Source of the DNA: Histomonas meleagridis
Taxonomy: Eukaryota; Parabasalia; Tritrichomonadida; Dientamoebidae
DNA length: 64,000 nucleotides
NCBI GenBank assembly: GCA_020186115.1
Contig: WSYJ01000060.1
Coordinates: forward strand, 620,001-684,000
Reading direction: 5' to 3'
Made by a program: the position numbers and the translations under genes. Under the pieces are notes generated by a model. The model had not been told where the DNA came from. It made no database searches and worked only from the letters and a program-made list of their open reading frames with translations. Positions 50,031 to 60,219 of the stretch are shown here, in pieces. Position 1 is the first letter of the stretch. Every line of letters starts with the position of its first letter.

Positions 50031-51276
50031 AATGATATTTATGATTTATTAATAATATTTAAAAAAATATTTAAAAGCTCATGCCATAAAAGGTTGTTTG
50101 ATCTTGCGATGTTTCTTATTGAAAATGAATTAGTTGATGTTGATGATATTCATTTGTTTTATTTGAAATTTATTTTAATAAATTGATATTTCAAAATAAT
50201 ATTTGGAAATTATATAAATTATTTTTTACAGCACTTATATATGCATCTTCAAATGGTCAGACAGAAATAGTTAAATTACTTCTTAAACAAAAGGGAATTA
50301 AAATTATAGTCAAAAATATTTAATTGTTTTATTAAATGTTTATTATAATAATACTGGATTTCAAAATAATATTTAAAATTTATTTGAATTACTTAATCGA
50401 GCACTTAGTATTGCTAGTGAGCATGGTCAAATAGAACTTGTTAAATTAATTCTTGAACAAGAAGGATTTGTAATTAACTGCATGAATATTTACTTGTTTT
50501 ATTTGATATTTATTTTAATAATTTGTAATTTCAAATTAATATTTGGAAATTATTTAAATCATATAAAAAAGCAATTTTATTGGCATCTGAAAAAGGTCAT
50601 ATAAAAATAGTTAAATTACTTCTTGAAAAAGGAATTGATATAAATGCTAAATATAATGACATTTAATTTAATAATTTTGGATTTCAAAATAATATTTGGA
50701 AATTATTTAAAACAGCACTTATTTGGGCATCTGAAAAAGGTCATATAAAAATAGTTAAATTACTTCTTGAACACGAAGGAATTGACATAAATACTAAATG
50801 TGATTACATTTAACTTAATAATTTGATATTTCAAAATAATATTTGGAAATTATTCAAAATACTTATTACAGCACTTATGATTGCATGTCAAAAAGGTAAC
50901 AAGAAAATAGTTAAATTGCTTCTTGAACAAGAAGGAATTGATATTAATGCTAAAGATATTTATTTGTTTTATCTAAAATTTAATTTAATAATTTGATATT
51001 TCAAAATAATATTTGGAAATTATTTAAAATATTTCAAACAGCACTTATAGAAGCATCTAAAAATGGCAATACAGAAATTGCTAAACTACTTCTTGAACAA
51101 GAAGGAATTGATATTAATGCTAAAGATATTTATTTGTTATATTTCATATTTAATATTATAATTTGATATTTCAAAATAATATTTGGAAATTATTTAAAAT
51201 ATTTCAAACAGCACTTATGTATGCTTCAAAAAATGGTAATACAGAAATAGTTAAATTACTTTCTAAACAAAAATAA
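50031..51276 (+). repeat. Spacer-interrupted ankyrin unit array, locus D (about 8 units)
   Basis: One degenerate unit (near 50075-50150) and seven good ones. Distances between 'EGID' positions from 50291 are 170, 167, 147, 156 and 170. The 167 reflects one missing codon inside a unit. The 147 and 156 steps reflect shorter spacers (48 and 57 bases) that have lost the TTTGTTTTATTTGATATTT block and contain no GT at all in the first of the two. All seven units stay open. The last ends in KLLSKQK and TAA at 51274-51276. Confidence 0.85.
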
Positions 51277-51971
51277 TAAATAATATAAAATGTTTGATTT
51301 ATTTAAAGAAGCGATAAAATTTGTAAATAAAAAAATTCAAATCAAAACAGTAAAATTACAGAGATTTCAAATTGTAATTTTAAGTCAAGAGGAAATTATT
51401 CATTATTTAATGATTTTTCTTATTTAAATAAGAAACTTAGGTCTTTTTGATGTCAATATTTTCTGTGCTAAAATAGATAACAATATTCTATATTTATTAT
51501 CAGTATATAATTTATATTCATATCAATCGTCCCCATAGGGGCTAATGATCTAATCCAGATATTTTAATCAAAATATATTTTGATCTGTAAGCAAAGAAAA
51601 GTGTCAATGAGCAGTGTCACTTTTGCCTCTGAGAGAAGACATATTGCCCCCATTTTTATCTCTTAATTATTCATTATTTAATTTTTGGAATGGGAAAGAG
51701 TCCATTTGCTCATTCGCAAAATTACATCTTGATTATGTGACTATCATCGTTTAACAGCTTCTAAAGACTTGATTGTCTGGTAGCTAAACTAAATTTGACG
51801 CATAAAGAACGATAAATTATCTCAGAAAAAGTGTTTAGAAATTTATGGTGGATAAATAACCGTTGTAATCGAGTTCTTAAGAAATTTTTGATAACTTTAC
51901 GCAGAAATAAACATTTATTTGTTTTCAAAAACCTGGAAAGGGGACGTTTAATTTAGGCCGAGTATTAATTC
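51277..51971. other. Intergenic with a cluster of palindromes
   Basis: 695 bases. CCCCATAGGGG at 51531-51541, the 18-base perfect palindrome ATCAAAATATATTTTGAT at 51567-51584, and AAAAGTG...CACTTTT at 51597-51624 lie within 100 bases. This patch is clearly GC-richer than the surroundings, which otherwise are AT-rich. It may be a structured RNA or element end. No coding sequence. Confidence 0.45.
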
Positions 51972-54317
51972 ATGAATGCTCCAATTACAAAACTATGTCA
52001 ATTAATGGCAAAACCAGAAAACTCAACGTGCGCTGATTGTGGCGCAAAATCACCAAATTATTGCTCACTCAATCTCGGAATTTTTTTATGCAAATCATGC
52101 AAAGAAATTCATTCAACTTTAGGAAATCAAATGTTCAATGCAATTTCATGCTCTGACGACAGTTGGGATGACGCACGTGTAACATCAGTGTCAAAAATTG
52201 GAAATAAAGTTGCAAATAAATATTGGGAATATTTACTTTCAGGAAATTTCCAAAGACCAAATAACAAACAACTCGATAAACTTAGAGATTTTATTCACAA
52301 AAAATATATTGAGAAAAAATGGGCAAATCCTTCAAAATCACCACCGAATCCATTTGGTGCAAACGAAACCGAATCACTTGATTCAGATTCATATTCGTCA
52401 TCATCTCAAAGCCCTTTTGCTGATCCAGGAGAACCGTCTGATAATGAAGAAAATCCTTTTGGATCAGATGACGATGTTAATCCATTTGTAATCAATGAGC
52501 AGCCAAGTGCACCTAACCCGCCAAAGCCTTCACAAACTCCATCAACTTTCCAATTTGAACCAAATACTTCAACTGATAACCAATTTGATTTCTTCCATAA
52601 TAAATCTACACCAAAGCCGCCCATGATTCCCATTCCAAGCACACCCAAACCTTCTCCTTCCAACACTTCTCCATCAAATCCATTTGATGATGACGACTTT
52701 GAAAATCCATTTGATGCCAGTGTACTAGACACAATTCATCCATTCAAAGTCAAAAAGGATTCTGGTTCACAACTATTTCAACTTCAAAATGTTGATGTTC
52801 CTGAATTGTTTTCTAATGAACCAATAGAACTTGATTCACATGCTCTTCAATTTAAGAGCATCAAGGCGCCACTTTATGTTCCTACAATTTTCGTTCCTCC
52901 TTTGTTTCGACCAAGTGTTGACTCTCCACAATTCATTCAAAATAACCGCCCTATCGAAGAGCCCCCCGAATTTGTGCCGATGCAATTTACAGTTTCAGAA
53001 GAAGATGAACCGCCACCTTTTGAATTGTTAAATGCACCGCCCCAAAAAGTGCAGCTAACGGATGTTTTCAGGGCGCCCCCATTTTTCGATCCATCAGCAG
53101 ACGATTATGAACCTCCACAGTTACAACCAATTCAACAAGTTGCTACTCCTGATATTGGTAAATTAGCATTGAATACAGAATTTGGAAGTTCTTCAGTCGA
53201 TGAATTCCCATTTGACGAAGTTGATGATTTCTTAACTGTAACACCAATCATAATGAAACCAACTATACAAGAGACACCAGAGCCGCAGCCAGAATCTGAA
53301 CCAGAACAAGAACCAGTAAATGATGAAGAAAGTTCTCATTCTGATAATGCCGAACAACCTCCAGAAGTTGGACACATTTTCAAGTGTACAATAATACCAA
53401 TTAACGTCAACATTGAAACGCCAAGTCCATTAGTCAAAGATGCTCCACTAGATGAAGCATTTCTCCTAAAAAGCATAATGCATTTGAAGCCAGAACCTCC
53501 GCAAGCTACTCCTCAACTCCAAATGAAGCGAAAAGCTATTGACGGAGCTATTCCTGACTTTGAAGAATGTCAAGGAAATATCAATTCGTTAACACCACTT
53601 ACCAACCTTAAGTATCCGAACCTTTCAGCTGCTCCTCCAACTGAAGCGCCTGTACCAATTACTCCAAACAATGCATTTGAAAATCCATATTTAGAAGCTG
53701 CATCAATGAATACATTTGGCAATTCAATTTCAACAAGTCCTACAAACATCCTTCATTCAAGTATAGTTACACCAACACCACAGTACCCATCTGTTCCTGA
53801 TGTTGTTCCACTTCTCAATGGAGATAAACCTGTCAAACCTGGAAATGCCGATAAGCCTATCGTTCCGGGCACCCCAATGGGACCAAACATCAGTCAGGTA
53901 CTTAAAAACGAAGCTAAACCAGTATTCGAAGGTCCTAAACCTTCTTTCCAATCTGGCGGTAAACCATTTGGAAGTATGCCAAGAATGCCATTCCCGATGA
54001 ATTTCTCAATAGGACAAAATATGAACACAACTGATCAAAGTATGAACTCAATGGGACAAAGCATGGGATCTATGGGTCAAAGTATGAATTCAATACCACA
54101 AAACATCAATCCAATTCCTCAAAGCATAAGCACTATTGGTAACAGTATTGGATCTATGGGTCAAAGTATGAATTCAATGCCACAAAATATGAATCCTATA
54201 CCACCAAATCCTGTACGCGCAAGTATGATCACTGCATCATCCGGGATCCCTGTTTTCAACAATGAGCCAAATCCATATCAGTCACTTCAAAGCTCGAGTC
54301 GACCCAAGTTTAAGTAA
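51972..54317 (+). CDS. ArfGAP-domain protein with NPF motifs, arginine finger missing
   Basis: A 781-residue protein with ATG at 51972. The ArfGAP zinc finger is C20-x2-C23-x16-C40-x2-C43, with NLGIFLCKSC between. The catalytic arginine in the usual C-x-G-I-H-R is a serine here (KEIHS, residue 48), and the conserved tryptophan before the NLG strand is Y30. The remaining 640 residues are disordered and proline-rich, with at least six NPF motifs (for example PPNPFGA, ENPFGSD, NPFVIN, SNPFDDD, ENPFDA) that bind EH domains of endocytic proteins. The C-terminus has repeats of MNSMGQSMGSMGQSM type. It looks like an endocytic adaptor that kept the fold but probably lost GTPase-activating function. 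Confidence 0.85.
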   Translation: MNAPITKLCQLMAKPENSTCADCGAKSPNYCSLNLGIFLCKSCKEIHSTLGNQMFNAISCSDDSWDDARVTSVSKIGNKVANKYWEYLLSGNFQRPNNKQLDKLRDFIHKKYIEKKWANPSKSPPNPFGANETESLDSDSYSSSSQSPFADPGEPSDNEENPFGSDDDVNPFVINEQPSAPNPPKPSQTPSTFQFEPNTSTDNQFDFFHNKSTPKPPMIPIPSTPKPSPSNTSPSNPFDDDDFENPFDASVLDTIHPFKVKKDSGSQLFQLQNVDVPELFSNEPIELDSHALQFKSIKAPLYVPTIFVPPLFRPSVDSPQFIQNNRPIEEPPEFVPMQFTVSEEDEPPPFELLNAPPQKVQLTDVFRAPPFFDPSADDYEPPQLQPIQQVATPDIGKLALNTEFGSSSVDEFPFDEVDDFLTVTPIIMKPTIQETPEPQPESEPEQEPVNDEESSHSDNAEQPPEVGHIFKCTIIPINVNIETPSPLVKDAPLDEAFLLKSIMHLKPEPPQATPQLQMKRKAIDGAIPDFEECQGNINSLTPLTNLKYPNLSAAPPTEAPVPITPNNAFENPYLEAASMNTFGNSISTSPTNILHSSIVTPTPQYPSVPDVVPLLNGDKPVKPGNADKPIVPGTPMGPNISQVLKNEAKPVFEGPKPSFQSGGKPFGSMPRMPFPMNFSIGQNMNTTDQSMNSMGQSMGSMGQSMNSIPQNINPIPQSISTIGNSIGSMGQSMNSMPQNMNPIPPNPVRASMITASSGIPVFNNEPNPYQSLQSSSRPKFK

Positions 54318-54372
54318 ACGATAGAAACGATACAGTACTGACGATCAAAACCAATACAAAATAAAATACAAA

Positions 54373-57300
54373 TTAATTCTCATTTATTTGATATTTCATA
54401 ATGAAATCTCTATGTTCTTTTGACGCGATCAAAGCCACGTTTAGCTTTATGTTTATGTCTGGTTTTGAAATTCCTTTTTCCGGCAAATTATATAAATCAG
54501 ATGGAATTGCGATGAAGATCGGCGCTATTTTCAACACGTTTAAGTTATCGATATCGAACATATAATTTAATAAGTACTTAATGTTAAAACCTTTATCGAT
54601 TAAATCGGGTAATACATCACCGATTTTCTGTAACAATTCTTCATTTCCATAAACTAAAGCGCAATATAAGTCATCGATACCCGGAAACTCGTCTTCATCC
54701 ACTTCGATATTTTTAAACATTTTATACCAAAAGATGTAATTTTTCTTTAACTTTTCAAGTTTAACATAATTTTCTATTTCGGTGAATGTAAAAGTACCTC
54801 TAAAAATACATTGCAAAATTAAGTTATCATTGTCATCTTTATCTTTTAATATATCGAACGCTAATTTTGCAATTTCTTTATCATCTGTTTGAATTAGAAA
54901 CTCAGCGAAATCATAAATTATATATTTAATGTTTTCATTAATTAAATTATATAAATGTAAAAAATGTTTTGTTAAATATAACAAATTACATTTTCTTCTT
55001 TTCATTGTATTAATATATTGTTTCATATGTTCAATATCGAATTCATTTGCATGAACATTTAAATATGTAAAAAGTTTATCTGTTACTTTATCATCCATTT
55101 TATACCCTAAAAATGAAATTATATTTAATAAAAATTCGTTTTCAAATTCTTTTCCTTTTCGATTAAATATAATTTCAAGCGAAGGTTTATCTTCTCCAAT
55201 TTTTTTTAATACACTTTCAACACATTTAATAATGTTCTCTTCGTCACTATCAAAAAATGGATACATTAATGCTAAAAGTTTAGATTCTGTGATATCATTT
55301 GTTTGTAAACGAAATAAAACATTCATAAAAAATTCGATTTTTTGTTGTTTTAATATTTTCGATTCGATAAATTGTATAAATTCATCTTTGGATTCAGTGC
55401 ATTGATAAAATAATAAATAGTCATTGGCCTTACAATTACGCTTATAGAACTCATTTAAGATAATTCCTTGCGATCCTTTAAATAATGGGAAAATTGTTCG
55501 CATTATATAATAATGAACATTTTTAGTACAATTAAAAAATGGTTCAAATAATGATCGAAATTTGCTGGTAGAATTCATTTTAAGGTTTTTAGCCCATGGA
55601 ATTAATATTTGTACAAATTTTGTGACTAATTCACTTTGAATTTTGTCATTACAAATAATTCCTATAATAAGTTTAATAAATGTTTCTGTTAAATTGGTTA
55701 ATTTATTTGCTATAAATGTTGATGAATTCTCTTTAGGTATTATTTGATGTAATCCACCTGATTTTCTAAAAGTGACAACATGAGGTTGGTTCGGTAACGG
55801 TTTCCGTAAACGTGCTTCTGATCGTCTTCGTGACGGTTTAGTATACCATTGAATTCGGTTGAGTAAATCTATCAAATCTGGGCAAGTCGGAAATATGAAA
55901 TCATGAGTAACTAAAGCTAAAGCGATTGATAACGCTAAATGTTTATCAGTTTTTAATTGTTCGTAATATGTAATAGCGAAATAACCGACTATATAACAAT
56001 TGGACAAAGTAATTAATTCGATTGAATTTAAACAATCAGATAAAATGTTTTGATGTTTTGATGCAATTAAAAACAAAGGCTTCAACAATCCAATACATTT
56101 ATCTATTGGTATGAAATGTATTAATTTATTTAATGTATTAAAACATTTTTTATAATCAAAATTCGAATCAGAGTTTGCTATAACACAAGAAATCTCAACA
56201 AAAAACACAAAAATTAATTCGGAGATAGAAATGTTTTGGTTTTCTTGTTGCTTAATTATTTCGGCGATATTATTTTCGATTGATTGACTTGTTAAGTTAT
56301 AAAATTCAATGATTTCTTGTCTCGAAATTTGTTCATTTATATGACTAAAACATATATTTAATATTAATATATAAGAACTTGTTGCGTTTGTAACTTTTAT
56401 GTTCGTAATGAACTCTTTAAAAATCGATGATCCTTCCAACAACAAATTGACAATTAACTTATAAAATTTTATGTTTTCCGTTTGATCTTTTTGTGAATTT
56501 AACTTTTGGACAATATGTCGATATATTATTAACTTTCCAAGATTTGTTAACTTCGGTGATGTTGATATTTGATGAATCATTTCTTCGAGAAACTTTTCAT
56601 TTGTAAATGCTAAAGTATATATAAGTGTCGGCTTAAGTTTATATTTAACTAAGTTTTCCATAATTGGTTTATATTCATTTATATTTCCTAAAACTAAACC
56701 AAAACTTTTGATATGAAAATATTTCGAATTAATATCATTAATTATATTATTCATTGATTCTTTAAAAGGATTTGATTTAATATATATCTCTAATATTACT
56801 TGAAATATAAAATGACAACAAAATTGATTCCGTATTAAGATAAATAAAGATGATTGCGGCATGACAATGTTTTCTGGATCTGGATTCCGTAAATATATTT
56901 CTTGTGGTGAAAAAAAGATTTTCTTTAAGTTCTCCGTAGAATATGTCGATAAAAATTGATATATTGGTATTTGTAACAAATCTTCGGATTTCCAATCAGG
57001 ATATGCTATAGTATATATTTCAAATAATAATCGTGCGAACTTTTGGATAATTAATACTAACATTTTACTTGATGAATATAAATATAATAAAGTCATCGCA
57101 TTACAATGTGGTATATCAAATTTAGATACTATTTTCCGGATTTTTGATGTCGCTTTAACATATTTTGTTGATTTAAACATTGTAATAATTGATGATAAAA
57201 GTTCAGTTAAAAAATATATGATATAATTAATCGTGTTTTTGTCATTAAAATAATATATTTTCTTAATGGCATTATCAAATGAAATATGTATATACTTAGT

Positions 57301-58527
57301 TTTCTGTGTACAATATTCAACAAGCTTACTAATGGGATATTCATTTCGAATAAGTTCGCAAATATACGGTTGTATCGGCTCTATCGTCGTATCGTTTGCC
57401 ACTTTTGCAAGCAAATCAAACCTTGATGCGTTAATTGAACGATGTATTAATTCTTGCCGAATTTGATCATTAATGTTATTATGATAAACAAGGCATTCAT
57501 AGAATTCGGTTTTTGATAATGATTCATATTGTAATTTAGAATCGACATTTTTTTTCGATAAAAATTCATCAATAATTTGACATACAAACTCAGGAAAAGC
57601 AATGGTGGAAGGTGGGAGATTCAAAACAATAGGTTCAATTGGTTGAATGTCTTTTACATCAAGTTGTACAATTATTCGTTTTAATAATAAAAGACATGGT
57701 TTGATTAATTCAGAACATTTAAGGCCTTCTGATATCGCTTGAATTTGTTTAAGATTTTTGTTAAGTAAATTTTGGTTATGAACGACAATGGAAAGAAAAA
57801 TTAATCTTTTTAAAATATCTTTGGCTTTATGTATTTTTGTACGACTTACTTTGACTTCGTCACATAATTTGTTACAAATAGAAGATTCAAGATTAAATTT
57901 TAATAATACAAGCATTTGAATAATGGAAGATGTAAATTGTTCAGCAAAATCTTTGTTTTTTAAGAAAGTGGTGGCTTTGGGTATCAAAAGAAAAAGAATT
58001 TTTTCTACACATTCACTATGTTCGTCGAAATCAAGTAAACTTAAAATTGGAATATAATTACTCATTTTTGGTGATTGCGGGTTTAATGATTGTCTTATGT
58101 TCTCACAAATATTTTCAGTGGTTTCTATTGGAAAATTTTTGAGAATAATGTTAAATAATTTTCCGGCTAATTCTGTAAGTTCATTAAAACAAATCACAGA
58201 ACTAACAACTTCAAAGAAATCAGGGAGTTGTTTAGCTTTTGGTGGTATAATAGTGAAAATTGGTATAGCAATTTGGCAAATTAAAAATTGTGTCGAATAC
58301 TTAGAAGCTGGTTGTTGACATGATTTCTTGATACAAACATCTAGATTTTTGTAATCAATTGTAATGGGATTTTTTAATTTGGTTTTTAATTTTATAATTA
58401 ATGAGATATGAGTTCTTAATTTTTTATACTCAACATCTTTATAATCTTGAATAGGATTCTTGGAAAACGCCAAAAAAGGTCCTGAAAGAGCTGTTAATTG
58501 TTCGAAAAGTCGCTCATTATCTGTCAT
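54373..58527 (-). CDS. Very large helical protein, 1,384 aa, function unknown
   Basis: ATG at 58527, stop at 54373, no internal break. The protein is almost entirely alpha-helical with repeated 'L-x-x-I/L-x-x-x-L' patterns of HEAT/ARM type, rich in N, K and I, without transmembrane segments. A basic patch occurs near residues 900-920 (KPSRRRSEARLRKPLPNQPH), between two helical halves. I recognise no catalytic or named motif. Huge HEAT-like proteins of protists include nucleoporins, traffic scaffolds and mRNA-decay scaffolds; the sequence does not allow a choice. It converges with the ArfGAP gene across 55 bases. Confidence 0.7.
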   Translation of the reverse strand: MTDNERLFEQLTALSGPFLAFSKNPIQDYKDVEYKKLRTHISLIIKLKTKLKNPITIDYKNLDVCIKKSCQQPASKYSTQFLICQIAIPIFTIIPPKAKQLPDFFEVVSSVICFNELTELAGKLFNIILKNFPIETTENICENIRQSLNPQSPKMSNYIPILSLLDFDEHSECVEKILFLLIPKATTFLKNKDFAEQFTSSIIQMLVLLKFNLESSICNKLCDEVKVSRTKIHKAKDILKRLIFLSIVVHNQNLLNKNLKQIQAISEGLKCSELIKPCLLLLKRIIVQLDVKDIQPIEPIVLNLPPSTIAFPEFVCQIIDEFLSKKNVDSKLQYESLSKTEFYECLVYHNNINDQIRQELIHRSINASRFDLLAKVANDTTIEPIQPYICELIRNEYPISKLVEYCTQKTKYIHISFDNAIKKIYYFNDKNTINYIIYFLTELLSSIITMFKSTKYVKATSKIRKIVSKFDIPHCNAMTLLYLYSSSKMLVLIIQKFARLLFEIYTIAYPDWKSEDLLQIPIYQFLSTYSTENLKKIFFSPQEIYLRNPDPENIVMPQSSLFILIRNQFCCHFIFQVILEIYIKSNPFKESMNNIINDINSKYFHIKSFGLVLGNINEYKPIMENLVKYKLKPTLIYTLAFTNEKFLEEMIHQISTSPKLTNLGKLIIYRHIVQKLNSQKDQTENIKFYKLIVNLLLEGSSIFKEFITNIKVTNATSSYILILNICFSHINEQISRQEIIEFYNLTSQSIENNIAEIIKQQENQNISISELIFVFFVEISCVIANSDSNFDYKKCFNTLNKLIHFIPIDKCIGLLKPLFLIASKHQNILSDCLNSIELITLSNCYIVGYFAITYYEQLKTDKHLALSIALALVTHDFIFPTCPDLIDLLNRIQWYTKPSRRRSEARLRKPLPNQPHVVTFRKSGGLHQIIPKENSSTFIANKLTNLTETFIKLIIGIICNDKIQSELVTKFVQILIPWAKNLKMNSTSKFRSLFEPFFNCTKNVHYYIMRTIFPLFKGSQGIILNEFYKRNCKANDYLLFYQCTESKDEFIQFIESKILKQQKIEFFMNVLFRLQTNDITESKLLALMYPFFDSDEENIIKCVESVLKKIGEDKPSLEIIFNRKGKEFENEFLLNIISFLGYKMDDKVTDKLFTYLNVHANEFDIEHMKQYINTMKRRKCNLLYLTKHFLHLYNLINENIKYIIYDFAEFLIQTDDKEIAKLAFDILKDKDDNDNLILQCIFRGTFTFTEIENYVKLEKLKKNYIFWYKMFKNIEVDEDEFPGIDDLYCALVYGNEELLQKIGDVLPDLIDKGFNIKYLLNYMFDIDNLNVLKIAPIFIAIPSDLYNLPEKGISKPDINIKLNVALIASKEHRDFIMKYQINEN

Positions 58528-59392
58528 ATGTCGCTTTGTTTCCTCTATTTAAATTTTTTTGACAGCTTAGTGAAAACATCACAATTACTTATCGTCAGAA
58601 TATTTTGAATTGGTCGATAGAATTTTAAAATGGATGAAACCCCGATAAAGCTTACAAAATCTTGATGATAAAATAAATAATTTTATTAAAAAATGTCCGA
58701 ATATATAAAAGGTCGTTTATAACATATTGAATTCGAACTTTTTGATGGCATAATCGAACAAACGATTTGAATGCAAACCGAAGTTTTGATACAATATTTG
58801 GATGGAATACAACATGAAATTGTAAGAAAATCTCACGGATCAAAACCATGTTATAATGAGATAAAAGTCAAATTTACACAAAGCCGTATCTCGTTGTGTT
58901 GTGAATAATCAAATAGATAACAAATACCGGTAATTGCGCGCATGTACAACACGTAAACGTGTTCAACATAATATGTAACAATTAGATAATAGCTCAAATG
59001 ATCATTGTAATTTTACCCTCATTTCGTTTATTACTAATGTGAAAAATTTAAATTGGATAATTATGTTACGATTTTAATAATGTTGATCCTTCAATATTTG
59101 GTAATTTTTTATTTAAAGTTTTACAAAATCAAAAGGCACGTTTAATATTTAAAAATGATAAATTATACAAAAATTACATCTGAAAAAAAAGCTTTTTTTC
59201 GTAAGTTAAAATTCTAGTACTAAAACAGAGGTCACAGCATTAAAATGAGTGATATAGTGTATGGAGTTCATTTTTTATTTTCTTCTTATTAAATAAATTC
59301 TTTCTTTAGTGAAATCTTCAAATAAAAATAGATAAATTCTTGAACTTCCGTTGGAACACAAAAAATTATTTCCAAATTGTGTTTTATATATA
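58528..59392. other. Intergenic, no gene seen (865 bp)
   Basis: Upstream of the 1,384-residue gene and downstream of U2A', both minus strand. A 65-codon minus frame at 58652-58849 (MVLIREIFLQFHVVFHPNIV...) has unusually protein-like composition but no family and no context; I leave it uncalled. Confidence 0.4.
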
Positions 59393-59887
59393 TTACAAAG
59401 AAATTAATTGATTTGCTTGTTCGCGTTCAGCATTAGATATTTTTTGGTAGTCAAGAAAACGTAGGCTAGGGAACAATTTGATAGTAATTAAACGATAGTT
59501 TGGCAATGCTGAAATTGGATTGAGATGAAGACTTAAACGCTTCAAAAACTTACATTCTTTTAATACCTTTATGTCTTCAAAAGAACGTATGTCGTTATTA
59601 GATAACATTAATGTATGAAGATTTGGAAGTGTTTCAGCAAAATTTGATCCAATATTCTTTACAATATTGTTGTGAACTAAAAGTGTTGTGCAACGCCTAA
59701 GGATCGGGAAGTCTTCTAGTGTTTCAATTTGGTTATTTGATAAATCAATTACATCAAATTGATCTTGTGTAACACCAAGATTCTCAATTCTTGGGATTTT
59801 GTTCCCCCTCAAGTCGAGCTCACGTTCATGAAGTGTGTTTCTAAAAGCAGGGGCTTTCATGATAACATCAATTGTCAGTCTCCTCAT
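59393..59887 (-). CDS. SNRPA1: U2 snRNP A' protein (leucine-rich repeat)
   Basis: A 164-residue protein with ATG at 59887. It follows U2A'/Lea1 through the whole LRR fold: RELDLRGNKIPRIENLGVT, DQFDVIDLSNNQIETLEDFP, LRRCTTLLVHNN, LPNLHTLMLSNNDIRSFEDI, LKRLSLHLNPI, YRLITIKLFPSLRFLDYQK. U2A' pairs with U2B'' on stem-loop IV of U2 snRNA. The usual C-terminal extension (about 60-90 residues in animals) is absent, so this is a minimal version like other protist forms. Its partner is encoded at 16997-17707. The gene supports an active spliceosome. Confidence 0.93.
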   Translation of the reverse strand: MRRLTIDVIMKAPAFRNTLHERELDLRGNKIPRIENLGVTQDQFDVIDLSNNQIETLEDFPILRRCTTLLVHNNIVKNIGSNFAETLPNLHTLMLSNNDIRSFEDIKVLKECKFLKRLSLHLNPISALPNYRLITIKLFPSLRFLDYQKISNAEREQANQLISL

Positions 59888-60219
59888 CTTGGTTGGAACT
59901 ATGCTATCGTACGTCGGTTTTTCTGTGAATATACACTTTTTGAATCAAATGAATGAAAAACAATCGTTATGACATCCTCCCTGCAACAACATTTCCCAAG
60001 GAACAAAAGGAAAATTTCACTTGCATATTCATCTTTGTTTGTCATTATGAAATACCTCATTTATTTTTTCTCATTAAATTATGAAAAAAAGAATATCATT
60101 TTTTAAAAACATTTTTATTATGATTACTACTGAAATGATTATTATCAAAACATACTCATTCATCCCTATGATGCTGATTGTGTTTAAGGATAAGCATTAA
60201 TACTTCTCAACAAATTAAT
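59888..60219. other. Intergenic, nothing seen
   Basis: 332 bases between U2A' (start side) and the bromodomain gene end; AT-rich, nothing supported. Confidence 0.4.

Noticed and set aside
51354-51361. ACAGAGA as in U6 snRNA
   Set aside because: No flanking U6 sequence (GATTAGCATGG-type) and no stem; also found by chance inside coding regions at 33228 and 47204.
58652-58849. 65-codon minus frame with protein-like composition
   Set aside because: No family, no promoter or neighbour evidence; too short to support.
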